Shown here piece by piece: positions 17,226 to 24,160 of a stretch of DNA of 64,000 nucleotides. The notes beneath the pieces are model-generated. The model saw only the letters and a list, made by a program, of their open reading frames with translations, was not told the origin of the DNA and did no database searches. Source of the stretch: JAFGLZ01 sp964390905 (lineage in GTDB: Bacteria; Planctomycetota; Phycisphaerae; UBA1845; JAFGLZ01); the NCBI GenBank assembly GCA_964390905.1, contig CAYMLO010000031.1, positions 1 through 64,000 on the forward strand, in the 5' to 3' direction. The translations under genes and the position numbers were made by a program. Numbering within the stretch: the first letter of the stretch is position 1; every line of letters starts with the position of its first letter.

Positions 17226-18095
17226 CTACGGCTTCTCTTTCTCCGTCTTCTTCTCGGCCTTCTTCGGGGCGTCGTCCTTGGGCTTTGCGGCTTTCTGGTC
17301 CTTCTTCTTGAGCGCTTGCTGGGCGGCCTCTCTGACGTCCTCGGCGGGCAGGATGACCGCCGACATGCCGCCCGAGAACAAGCTGGACATCCCGCCGGTC
17401 CTCGGTCCCTTCCGCATCAGGCTGATCCCCAGCACCTCGCCGCCAACCGTGAACGCGGGCGTGCCCAGCCCCCCGCCCAGCATCGGCGACGCGCCGACGA
17501 CGTAGAACGTCCGCGGCTTGCGGATCACGGCGGACACCCGTGTCAGGCTGACCGACGGCTGGCGATCCAACCCCTTGCCACAACGGTTCAACATCACGAT
17601 CCGGTCAAGCACCTGCGCCTTGGGCTTGCCGTCGAGCTTGATGCTGGTGAACTTGGGCAGGGCGGTCCCCTCCTTCTTCTCCGGCAGCAAGAAGGCCAGG
17701 TCGAGGTCGGGATCCTTGAGGACCAGCGTCGCCGGGATCTCCGTCTCATCGGCCAGGCGCATCTTCACGTCGGAGAACTGCGTCTTGAGATTGAGGTCCA
17801 GCCCCTCGCCCATCGACGACGCGAGGCCCATGACCAGGCTCATCGGGTCGAGCATGGACAGGGACACCACCGTCAGGCCCGACGGGTCGATGACGGTTCC
17901 GACGGCCTCGGCCTTCTGCTCTTGCGTGCGTCCGCCGAAGCCCGACATCTTGAGGACCGCGCTGACCCAAATGACCGCGTCCTGATGCTGCTTCAGGATC
18001 TGCCGGGCCCGGTCGATCTCTGCCCCCTGACCGGCCGGGGCCGATCCCGCCGCGATCCAGAGGCCCAGCAATGCCGCATACTGTCCGATGAGCAT
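17226..18095 (-). CDS. Secreted HtrA-like pseudo-protease
   Basis: A 289-residue exported protein (signal MLIGQYAALLGLWIAAGSAPAG in two parts, cut near residue 24) that aligns by eye with the trypsin-like domain of the HtrA encoded just upstream. GTVIDPSGLTVVSLSM stands where HtrA has SGVIISKDGHVITNHHV, DLDLAFLLPE where it has ADVAIVKL, and GGLGTPAFTVGGEVLGI where it has GNSGGALVNINGEIIGI. The aspartate is kept but the catalytic histidine and serine are gone, so it should not cut peptides. The tail is a Lys/Ala/Glu-rich, probably disordered, segment. The start follows AAAGGCGG. It lies 47 nt after the protease gene in the same direction and probably works with it. Confidence 0.7.
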   Translation of the reverse strand: MLIGQYAALLGLWIAAGSAPAGQGAEIDRARQILKQHQDAVIWVSAVLKMSGFGGRTQEQKAEAVGTVIDPSGLTVVSLSMLDPMSLVMGLASSMGEGLDLNLKTQFSDVKMRLADETEIPATLVLKDPDLDLAFLLPEKKEGTALPKFTSIKLDGKPKAQVLDRIVMLNRCGKGLDRQPSVSLTRVSAVIRKPRTFYVVGASPMLGGGLGTPAFTVGGEVLGISLMRKGPRTGGMSSLFSGGMSAVILPAEDVREAAQQALKKKDQKAAKPKDDAPKKAEKKTEKEKP

Positions 18096-18142
18096 GTTTC
18101 GTTCCGCCTTTCTTGCCGCGTGGTACCGGCGCGCTTCTGCGC

Positions 18143-20215
18143 TTAGTCCGCTTCGATCTCCCAACTGGGTTCCACTTCGAGGTACATCGTGTGGATGCCA
18201 CGCTTCACGAAGAAGACGACCCGCTTGGCCTTCTTGTCGATGGCCTGCTTGAGCAGCCGCTCGGCGGCGGCGACGTCCGGCGTGGGCGTGTTGTCTATTG
18301 ACAGCAGGATGTCTTGGCCCGCTACGTGCGCCAGCGACGCCCACCCCCCGTGTTGGACCCGCTCGACGACGAGGCCGCGCAGATCCTCTTTCAGACGACG
18401 CTTGATCCGATCGTCGAACGACAGCTCACGAACCGTCAACTCGAAGGTATCATCCTTGTATCGCTTCAACTCGGAAGCCGGCGTCGGGGGCTTCTCGAGC
18501 TCGAGCGTCAGCTTGATCGCCTTGCCGCCGCGAACCGCATCGAACGTTACCTCGGTACCGATCTTGTACTGTTGGATCATGTGGGTCAGGACCTCGACGT
18601 CCTCGGGCTGTGACGCCTCGATCGCCTCGCCGTCCAGCTTGAGCAGGATGTCGCCCACCTTCATGCCGGCCTTGTCGGCCGAGTGACCGGGATAGACCTG
18701 CGTGATGCGAACGCCCTTCTTGCCCTTCAGGCTGAGCACCTCGGCCAGCTGTTTGGTGAGCACCTGCGTGGCCGCGGGCAGCCACGCCTTGCGGACCAGA
18801 GACGGTTCGTCGACCGGCGGTTCCTTGCCGATCTTCACGACGGTCAGCAACGCTTGCGTCCTGCGGGAGAACCCGACGAGCACGGGCACGCGCTCGTCCT
18901 TTCCCTGGGTCAGCTCCCGAGAGATGCTCCGCAGCTCCGCGATCGTGTTGACGCGTTTGTTGTCGACCTCCAGGATGACGTCCCCGTAGGTGATGGGCGG
19001 TTTGGCCTCCGCGCACGGGCCACCCGACAGAAGCGTCATGACCAGCACGCCGCGCTTGTCCGGACGCTTGTGCTCCAGGGCCGACATCAGGGTGAAATCC
19101 TGCGCCGTCATCCCCCAGGACTTCAGCTCCTCGTCCTTGCCGCGGGCCCGCTCGCGCGGCGCGGTCTTCAACTCGAATGCCTTGGTCTTCCCGCCGCGGA
19201 TCGCGACGACCTTGACCGCCTTGCCGATCGGCGTCGACAGGACCAGCCGGTTGAACAACGGAAGATCCTCGCGGATGCGGCAGTCGACCGGCACCCCGTC
19301 GAACTCGACGATGACGTCGCCCGGCTTCAGCCCGGAGCCGGCGGCAGGCGAATTCTTGATGACCCCCGCGACGAGCACGCCGCGTCCGTCTGAAGACTGC
19401 TTGAGCCTGGGCTGGCACTCCAGGCCCGTCCAGCTCCGCTTGACCTTGCCGGTCTTGATGAGTTGTTCGGCGACCGACTTGGCCAGGTTCCCCGGGATCG
19501 CCCCGCCCAAACCGATGCCGACCTCGTTGATGCCGATGATCTCGCCGTTGATGTTCACCAAGGCCCCGCCGCTGTTGCCATGGTGGATCTCGGCGTCGTG
19601 GCCGATCCACCGGACGAGGCTGCCCACGTCCTCGCCATCGAGCTTGAACGAATAGGGCCAGAACAGCTCGGGCATGATCATCGTGGTGTTGCTGACGATG
19701 CCGCGCGTAACCGACTGGGATAGCGCGACCGGGCTGCCCATCGCCAGGACCGTGTCGCCCACGCGGACCTTGTCGGAGTCGCCGAAGACGGCGATGGGCA
19801 GGGGCTTGGTCTTGTCCTTGCGTTCGTCAGGATTGAGCTTCACGATGGCGACGTCGGCCAGCGGATCGGTGCCGACGAGCTTGGCCTCGAGCTCCTCGCC
19901 GTCCGGCATCCGACAGACGACGCGCCGCGCCTTGCCGGCCACGTGGTGGTTCGTGATGACGTGTCCGTCCTTGCTGATAATGACGCCGCTTCCCGCGCCC
20001 TCCTCCTTCTGCAACCGGCCCTCCGAAGGCTCGATCGTCACCACGTGAATCCGCACGAGCGCCGGATAGACGCGCTGAACGGCCCGATCGATGGCCTCGC
20101 GCATCGCGTCGGCGTCCGCCAGACGATCCGACGAGGACTCACCGAAGCTCGCCGACCCGATGCAGGCGTTCGCCACTACGAACAGGCACACACACAATCT
20201 CGAGTTCGATCCCAT
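18143..20215 (-). CDS. HtrA/DegP-like serine protease with several PDZ domains
   Basis: A 690-residue periplasmic protease: signal peptide (residues 1-23), trypsin-like domain with His91 (TNHHV), Asp121 (LADVAIV) and Ser215 (HHGNSGGALV), and then about four PDZ-like repeats (around residues 250-345, 375-465, 480-585 and 600-680; for example AAGSGLKPGDVIVEFDGV and ADKAGMKVGDILLKLDGE). Typical DegP proteins are about 450-500 residues with two PDZ domains, so this one is long. HtrA proteases clear misfolded envelope proteins. The ATG at 20215 follows AGGAGA and precedes the signal peptide. The dead HtrA-like gene follows 47 nt downstream, probably in one operon. Confidence 0.9.
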   Translation of the reverse strand: MGSNSRLCVCLFVVANACIGSASFGESSSDRLADADAMREAIDRAVQRVYPALVRIHVVTIEPSEGRLQKEEGAGSGVIISKDGHVITNHHVAGKARRVVCRMPDGEELEAKLVGTDPLADVAIVKLNPDERKDKTKPLPIAVFGDSDKVRVGDTVLAMGSPVALSQSVTRGIVSNTTMIMPELFWPYSFKLDGEDVGSLVRWIGHDAEIHHGNSGGALVNINGEIIGINEVGIGLGGAIPGNLAKSVAEQLIKTGKVKRSWTGLECQPRLKQSSDGRGVLVAGVIKNSPAAGSGLKPGDVIVEFDGVPVDCRIREDLPLFNRLVLSTPIGKAVKVVAIRGGKTKAFELKTAPRERARGKDEELKSWGMTAQDFTLMSALEHKRPDKRGVLVMTLLSGGPCAEAKPPITYGDVILEVDNKRVNTIAELRSISRELTQGKDERVPVLVGFSRRTQALLTVVKIGKEPPVDEPSLVRKAWLPAATQVLTKQLAEVLSLKGKKGVRITQVYPGHSADKAGMKVGDILLKLDGEAIEASQPEDVEVLTHMIQQYKIGTEVTFDAVRGGKAIKLTLELEKPPTPASELKRYKDDTFELTVRELSFDDRIKRRLKEDLRGLVVERVQHGGWASLAHVAGQDILLSIDNTPTPDVAAAERLLKQAIDKKAKRVVFFVKRGIHTMYLEVEPSWEIEAD

Positions 20216-20891
20216 CCCGGTCTCCTGTGCAAGCCGGTCCGACCAGAACGACGACCCCATCCCATGACAATAGACCCAAGCGCCCCCTCGCAGGCGGCCA
20301 TCTTATACCCCACCGGGCAAGATATATCCAGGACCACCAAAGAACAGGGGCCGTTCCGGGTGTTCGGCCCTCGGATAGAAACGCTGAAATCACAACGAAG
20401 AGAGATCTCCACCCAGCGTCTCCCGAAGAAGCTGCCGGACCTGAACCAGAAGAGCTGTCACCGACAGCCTCCGGCACCGGCCTACCCACGGCGACGCTGT
20501 CCGGGAGGCGACACGTTTCCTCTCTGACATGGTCACGTCGCCGGCGGCTGCGGGCGCCTGTAGAAACGCGATAGACGGCACTGATCGTGCCGAAGCGCCC
20601 CGTGCTGCGCTGCTGACATGGTTGGATGTGTCATAGGACACATGCCTCTTCCCCACGCGCAAGCTGCGTTTGCCAGCCGCCGTCCTCTGGGGCACTCAAG
20701 ACCGGAAAGCGCCGGTGGGCGGCCCTCAGGCCGTCAGCCACAAAGGCAGCTTGTCGAGAATTGGTGCTGCCCTTCTCTGAGCAATCGGCTACAATTGCCG
20801 CCTGAGCAGGATGTGCCTGCTTTCCTGACCGGGAGAGCGTGCGGGTCGATATGCGGTTGTTTCTGGGATGAGTGCTGTGAAGCGCCTCCTA
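20216..20891. other. Intergenic stretch upstream of the integron remnant
   Basis: About 680 nt with no gene I can support. Several short open frames exist but lack family-like sequence or ribosome sites. The region probably holds the promoter of the HtrA operon at its left end and further decayed integrase sequence at its right end, though nothing before 20892 could be read as integrase. Confidence 0.45.
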
Positions 20892-21100
20892 CGGCAAACC
20901 CCTGAGGAGCTGGTGGATCATGGGGACGGGAAACCACGGTGGTCCACACCCACCTGCTCAACCGGGGCGGCAAGGGCGTCAAGAGCGCTGTCGACGGCCT
21001 GTGGAGGAGCAGACACGGGGTGCCATACAGAAACCACATATCGCCCCATGGCAGTCGCTGCCAGCTCTGCAACATATTGCAGTATGGCGACTTGAAGTGA
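20892..21100 (+). pseudogene. intI: Decayed integron integrase, C-terminus (fragment A)
   Basis: The reading TVVHTHLLNRGGKGVKSAVD (from 20936) matches the end of integron integrases (TTMIYTHVLNRGGxGVRSPxD) and continues GLWRSRHGVPYRNH to a stop at 21098-21100. Upstream, in a frame one nucleotide off, RQTPEELVDHGDGK (20892-20933) corresponds to the RTVQELLGHKDVK block, so one base has been lost near 20934. The catalytic Tyr codon has become CAC (His). It is therefore a broken tyrosine recombinase. It runs in the same direction as the cassettes, which is the arrangement known for planctomycete and spirochaete integrons and not the class 1 arrangement. Confidence 0.7.
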
Positions 21101-21210
21101 TTGCAGGTGCAGCGTCCTATGCCGCGACGTCGCGGCCCAAAGGTGTTATGAAGAAACCACATGACCCTTGTTAGCACGAGGGTGGTTCTCTCCAAGTCCT
21201 GGAGGCGCTG

Positions 21211-21555
21211 ATGACAGATACCATTCGGGTAACAGTCGACGCAGAAGCTAGTTCACCGACGGATGTCAGATCAGCAAGAGGCGCCATGGAGAGCCTAATC
21301 TCCTCCGCCCTCCAGAAGACGATCGACGTCGAGGCATCCGCGCTTGCTGACCAAATCTCATCGGTCTATGGAAAGATGAGCACGATTCTCAGCCGTTTGC
21401 CGCCTCAGAAGGACCCAGCGTCCACCACCAAGGTCTCGTTCTCGGTTGTGGTAGACGCGCGAGGCAGAGCCAGTCTCCTATCGGCCATGTCGGCGGCAAC
21501 CAAGGCCCAGACCGGGATCACGTTCGAGGTCACCTTACCGGCGGCGGGATTATGA
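21211..21555 (+). CDS. Cassette 1 small protein, unknown function
   Basis: A 114-residue protein that I cannot assign with confidence. It has no signal peptide or membrane segment. Residues about 20-60 look helical (ARGAMESLISSALQKTID, ALADQISSVYGKMSTILS), and the C-terminal half is an alternating strand-helix-strand: KVSFSVVVDARGRASLLSAM, then ITFEVTLPAAG. That last layout is loosely like the trypsin-co-occurring (trypco) domains found beside proteases in predicted conflict systems, but the similarity is weak. The ATG at 21211 follows TGGAGG. The gene overlaps the metallopeptidase gene as ATGA (21552-21555), so the two are translated together and probably act as a pair. Confidence 0.6.
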   Translation: MTDTIRVTVDAEASSPTDVRSARGAMESLISSALQKTIDVEASALADQISSVYGKMSTILSRLPPQKDPASTTKVSFSVVVDARGRASLLSAMSAATKAQTGITFEVTLPAAGL

Positions 21556-22607
21556 GTAGCGAAGAGGCGTTAGAGCGGCAATATCGTTCCTTCCTGCGAG
21601 AGCACGGAGTATCCGAAGACTTCCTTACCATTCCCAGGGAGGCCCTTGAGGCATTCGACAGAGAGGCGCGGGAGAGGGATGTCAGAGACGGTTTGAGCCG
21701 CAGTAGGGTACCCCTCTCCACCGATGCCAACTCAGCGATCCGCTACCAATCAAGACAAATACTCGCCGCCATTAAGTCATCTCCGGTCGGTCAACTTGAG
21801 ATAGCTACGCTGACCGGCATATTCCCGACGGGCTCGATCAACGCACAGGCACGGCGCTGTTCCGGCGGCGCTCTAATCCTAATCAACGAAGGTCTTATTG
21901 CATTTATACAACAATTCATAGGCATTCTCCTACAGTATTCGGCCGTGCAGGACCGTCTCCTCTCTGTCGTTCCCCCTGACAGGTTTGGCAGAGCCAAAAC
22001 AGTCCGCTCGCTGGCAGAGATTTTCACCGACTACGTGAAGCGTGGCGCAAATCCATCCTTGTCGAGAAAGTACTGTCCCGTTGGGGGCTATCTGGGACGT
22101 CTTCACACAATTCTTAATGCGGAATGCAGCTATTTCGTTCTTGCACACGAGCACGCGCACGCAGCGTTGGGGCACCTCGGCAAGGAGCGACAGATGCGCG
22201 TTGCCACTACCCCGGTGGGCGACATCCATCTGATCGAGAAGAGCTGGCAAGAGGAGGCCGCCGCTGATGTAGCTGCACTCCAGCTACAGCTCGTGCTCAG
22301 CAAGAGCCAAGAAGAGATGTTTGCACGGTTGCCGTTTGTCTTCGCATCAATTTGGCTATTTTTCTCAATCGACGGCCTTGTTGATAGACTACATCGTGAA
22401 GTTGCAGATGTCATCGGTGTCAACCTTCCTATCATCTGTGACCACCCTCCTGGGCAACTGCGACTCCGCGCCATTAACGAATGGTTGATCGAGCGACAGG
22501 CGAATGATGCGGTCTTCGGACGGGCTGAGGCATTTCGTGAACCGCTTAACGAGCTAGAAGATGACTTGATCAAAGCTGTGCTATCGGAAGTGGAGGGGCC
22601 ACAATGA
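21552..22607 (+). CDS. Cassette 1 HExxH metallopeptidase-like protein
   Basis: A 351-residue protein with a zinc-peptidase motif at residues 199-203 (FVLAHEHAHAALGHL) and a second acidic motif 30 residues later (SWQEEAAADVAALQLQL, Glu234/Glu235 and Asp239), the spacing seen in gluzincins of the M48 and ImmA/IrrE type. A hydrophobic segment (GLIAFIQQFIGILLQY, about 114-129) may be a buried helix or membrane contact. No signal peptide, so the protein is probably cytoplasmic. It forms a two-gene unit with the preceding small protein inside an integron cassette. Peptidase activity is a reasonable inference; the substrate and any defence or toxin role are unknown. I do not recognise the full-length family. 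Confidence 0.65.
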   Translation: MSSEEALERQYRSFLREHGVSEDFLTIPREALEAFDREARERDVRDGLSRSRVPLSTDANSAIRYQSRQILAAIKSSPVGQLEIATLTGIFPTGSINAQARRCSGGALILINEGLIAFIQQFIGILLQYSAVQDRLLSVVPPDRFGRAKTVRSLAEIFTDYVKRGANPSLSRKYCPVGGYLGRLHTILNAECSYFVLAHEHAHAALGHLGKERQMRVATTPVGDIHLIEKSWQEEAAADVAALQLQLVLSKSQEEMFARLPFVFASIWLFFSIDGLVDRLHREVADVIGVNLPIICDHPPGQLRLRAINEWLIERQANDAVFGRAEAFREPLNELEDDLIKAVLSEVEGPQ

Positions 22608-22612
22608 ACACT

Positions 22613-22676
22613 CGTGCTAACAAACGGCTTCAGCAGACGGCGCTGTGCGCCGCAGCTGAACCGCGGCGCTATGCCC
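22613..22676 (+). other. attC recombination site 1
   Basis: The site starts CGTGCTAAC (R'') and ends GCGCTATGCC (R', with C in place of the first T of the usual GTTATGC). Between them, AAACGGCTTCAGC pairs with GCTGAACCG, leaving one unpaired base in the left arm, the extrahelical base typical of attC, and GACGGCGC pairs with GCGCCGC. The arrangement and size match a single-strand-folded integron attC. Confidence 0.75.
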
Positions 22677-23369
22677 ATCTGAGGCGGGAATGAGCAGCGA
22701 CTACCCAGTTGAACCATTTGACAGGTGGGCGACCAGTTACGATCAGTCAGTGTTGTCGGCCGTAGGGTTTCCCCATGCGGGCTATGAAGAGGTGCTGGAC
22801 GAGGTGGTCCGGCGAGCCGAGGCGCGATCTGCCATGAACATACTCGACTTGGGCGTGGGAACGGGCAATCTGGCGCAGCGATTTGCCGGCATCGGCTGCA
22901 AGCTGTGGGGGATCGATTCTTCCTCAAACATGCTGGACAAGGCCAGGGAGAAACTGCCAACTGCAGTGCTCGTTCACGCCGACCTGCTTGGCGATTGGCC
23001 ACCGGAATTGCAGCGCCGCTTCGATCGTATTGTCTCGTCTTACGCCCTGCATCACTTCGAACTCGACACCAAGTGCAGGCTGGTCCGCCATGTCTTCCAG
23101 CGCTTCATGGCATGCGGCGGCATGGTCGTTGTTGGCGACATCTCCTTTCCGAGCAGGTAAGCCCGCCAAGAGGCGCGAAAGGCCTTGGGTAAGGCATGGG
23201 AGGATGACGAGTATTACTGGGCCGCCGATGAGACCGCGGTCGCCTTCGCCGAAGCAGGTCTGCAGACTGAGTATGTGCAGGTGTCAAGCTTCGTCGGCGT
23301 CTACGTCATTGAACAGGCGTAACCACTGCGTCGAGCGGACTCGGAAGACCGGGCGGCTCACGCAGAGCG
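22669..23369 (+). mobile_element. Integron gene cassette 2 (methyltransferase)
   Basis: Bounded by the R' half-site of attC 1 (22668/22669) and that of attC 2 (23369/23370), 701 bp. Its own R'' (AGGCGTAAC, 23315-23323) matches the complement of its left end (GTTATGCCC expected before mutation) at 7 of 9 positions, which fits a cassette that was once circular. It carries the single, now broken, methyltransferase gene. Confidence 0.65.
22690..23322 (+). pseudogene. Class I SAM methyltransferase with in-frame stop
   Basis: The first 156 codons encode a methyltransferase: motif I MNILDLGVGTGNLAQRF, motif II acidic end WGIDSS, then FDRIVSSYALHHF and GGMVVVGDISF. A TAA at 23158-23160 interrupts it, but the same frame continues for 53 codons (ARQEARKALGKAWEDDEYYW ... 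VGVYVIEQA) to a second stop at 23320-23322, giving the length expected for the family (about 210 residues). The first stop probably arose from a CAA codon. Unless it is suppressed or the truncated protein works, the gene is dead. The substrate is unknown. The ATG follows GAGGCGGG. Confidence 0.8.
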
Positions 23370-23377
23370 TTAGCGAG
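23315..23377 (+). other. attC recombination site 2
   Basis: Starts AGGCGTAAC and ends GCGTTAGCG. CTGCGTCGAGC pairs with GCTCACGCAG leaving one extra C in the left arm, again the extrahelical base of attC sites. The middle (GGACTCGGAAGACCGGGC) is a short loop. GTTAGC at 23369-23374 marks the junction to the next cassette. The site overlaps the end of the methyltransferase gene, which is common in cassettes. Confidence 0.7.
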
Positions 23378-23400
23378 GAGGAGTTGCCGGAAGACTCATC

Positions 23401-23643
23401 ATGGATCAACGCATGATTGACGAGAACGAGTGGGCCAATCCGGACAACTGGACTGGGCCGGGGTGGCTCTCTGTGTACTTCAGCAAGCGTGACTCCCGCG
23501 TGTGGGTGCCAAAGCGGGCTCCTGGTCTTGGCTGGACGATCAACCTCGGCCGTCCAGGTGGGGTTGCCTGGTTGCTGGCAGTCATTCTTGGCCTTCCCTT
23601 GCTCGTCCTGATCGTGTGCATTCTCATTATGACATTCGGATAG
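23401..23643 (+). CDS. DUF5808-like small membrane protein (cassette 3)
   Basis: An 80-residue protein with the motif series NPDNWTGPGWLSVYFSKRDS, RVWVPKRAPGLGWTINLGRPGG and a C-terminal hydrophobic helix (VAWLLAVILGLPLLVLIVCILIM in two halves), which matches what I recall of DUF5808 proteins. The function of the family is not established. It lies directly after attC 2 in the cassette orientation, so it is the third cassette gene. A recognisable attC after its stop is missing; instead there is an imperfect GC-rich hairpin (about 23646-23675) that may be a decayed site. Confidence 0.65.
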   Translation: MDQRMIDENEWANPDNWTGPGWLSVYFSKRDSRVWVPKRAPGLGWTINLGRPGGVAWLLAVILGLPLLVLIVCILIMTFG

Positions 23644-23874
23644 GCGGCCTCCGCGGCGGTCAACCGCAAGGAGGCTTGGCCAGGATTGACGCAGCCTGCA
23701 CCTGAGGGACCGGGTAGAATTGTCTGTGGGCCGGGGCGTGTCCGGATTCGTTCGTGAGGCCGCGGGTGGCTTCGAAGACGCGCTGCTCAGCCACGAGGCC
23801 CTCGAAGCCGCTCGTAGCGACCGGCGGGCGCGAAGGCAGGGACTATCAGGCGCGCCGGCTGCCAAGCGTTCCGT

Positions 23875-23970
23875 CATTCCTTTGCCACACAGCTTCCGGA
23901 AAGCGCCCACGATATCCGGACGGCGCGGGAACTCCTTGGCCACAAGGACGTCAAAGGCATGATGATCTAG
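23875..23970 (+). pseudogene. intI: Decayed integron integrase, fragment B
   Basis: The frame reads HSFATQLPESAHDIRTAREL then LGHKDVKGMMI and a TAG stop. Integron integrases have HSFATHLLE.G.DIRTVQELL GHKDVKTTMIYTHV at this place (box II His-Arg region), so the stop falls at the codon of the catalytic Tyr. Directly after it the 137-bp dispersed repeat begins (23972). Fragment B therefore covers the block just before the part kept in fragment A, plus an overlap of about 14 residues. The 230 nt between the DUF5808 gene and this fragment hold no readable gene. Confidence 0.7.
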
Positions 23971-23971
23971 C

Positions 23972-24108
23972 GGTCAGTCACCTGTGAAGTTGCGGGTCGC
24001 CGTAGACGTTGGGCGCCAGGCTTCAGGCTTCAGGCCTCGGGCTTCAGGCATTCGCTTCTGGTTCGTCGCGCCAGCCCTGTGGCCTGACGCCTGAAGTCTG
24101 CACTGTCA
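23972..24108. repeat. 137-bp dispersed repeat, copy 1
   Basis: Starts GGTCAGTCACCTGTGAAG and ends GCACTGTCA. The middle holds short tandem CAGGCTTCAGG units which can pair with the later CCTGACGCCTGAAG, so the transcript would fold into a hairpin. The second copy is 27325-27461 in the same orientation, equal in length and clearly similar over its whole length. The two copies bracket the HEAT-repeat and GH20-like genes. Confidence 0.75.
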
Positions 24109-24160
24109 TGAAGAAGCCTTGTACCCCTTGTTCGATGGAGCGGACAGGAGGTCTGCTCAA

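Larger units (their letters stand above)
21171..22668 (+). mobile_element. Integron gene cassette 1 (two genes)
   Basis: The left boundary is G|TTAGCACG at 21170/21171 and the right boundary is the attC at 22613-22676. TTGTTAGCACG (21168-21178) is the exact reverse complement of CGTGCTAACAA (22613-22623), as expected because the two half-sites were joined in the circular cassette. The cassette is 1,498 bp, long for an integron cassette, and carries two overlapping genes. The DNA is visibly less GC-rich than the neighbouring chromosomal genes, which supports lateral transfer. Confidence 0.7.

Noticed and set aside
23646..23675. Hairpin after the DUF5808-like gene as attC 3
   Set aside because: The arms pair imperfectly and neither the TAAC nor the GTTA ends are present; it could be a decayed site but is not supported as one.
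24000..24060. Tandem CAGGCTTCAGG units as a CRISPR array
   Set aside because: Units are too short and lack spacers, and the block is part of the 137-bp dispersed repeat. No CRISPR array or cas gene is seen anywhere in the window.
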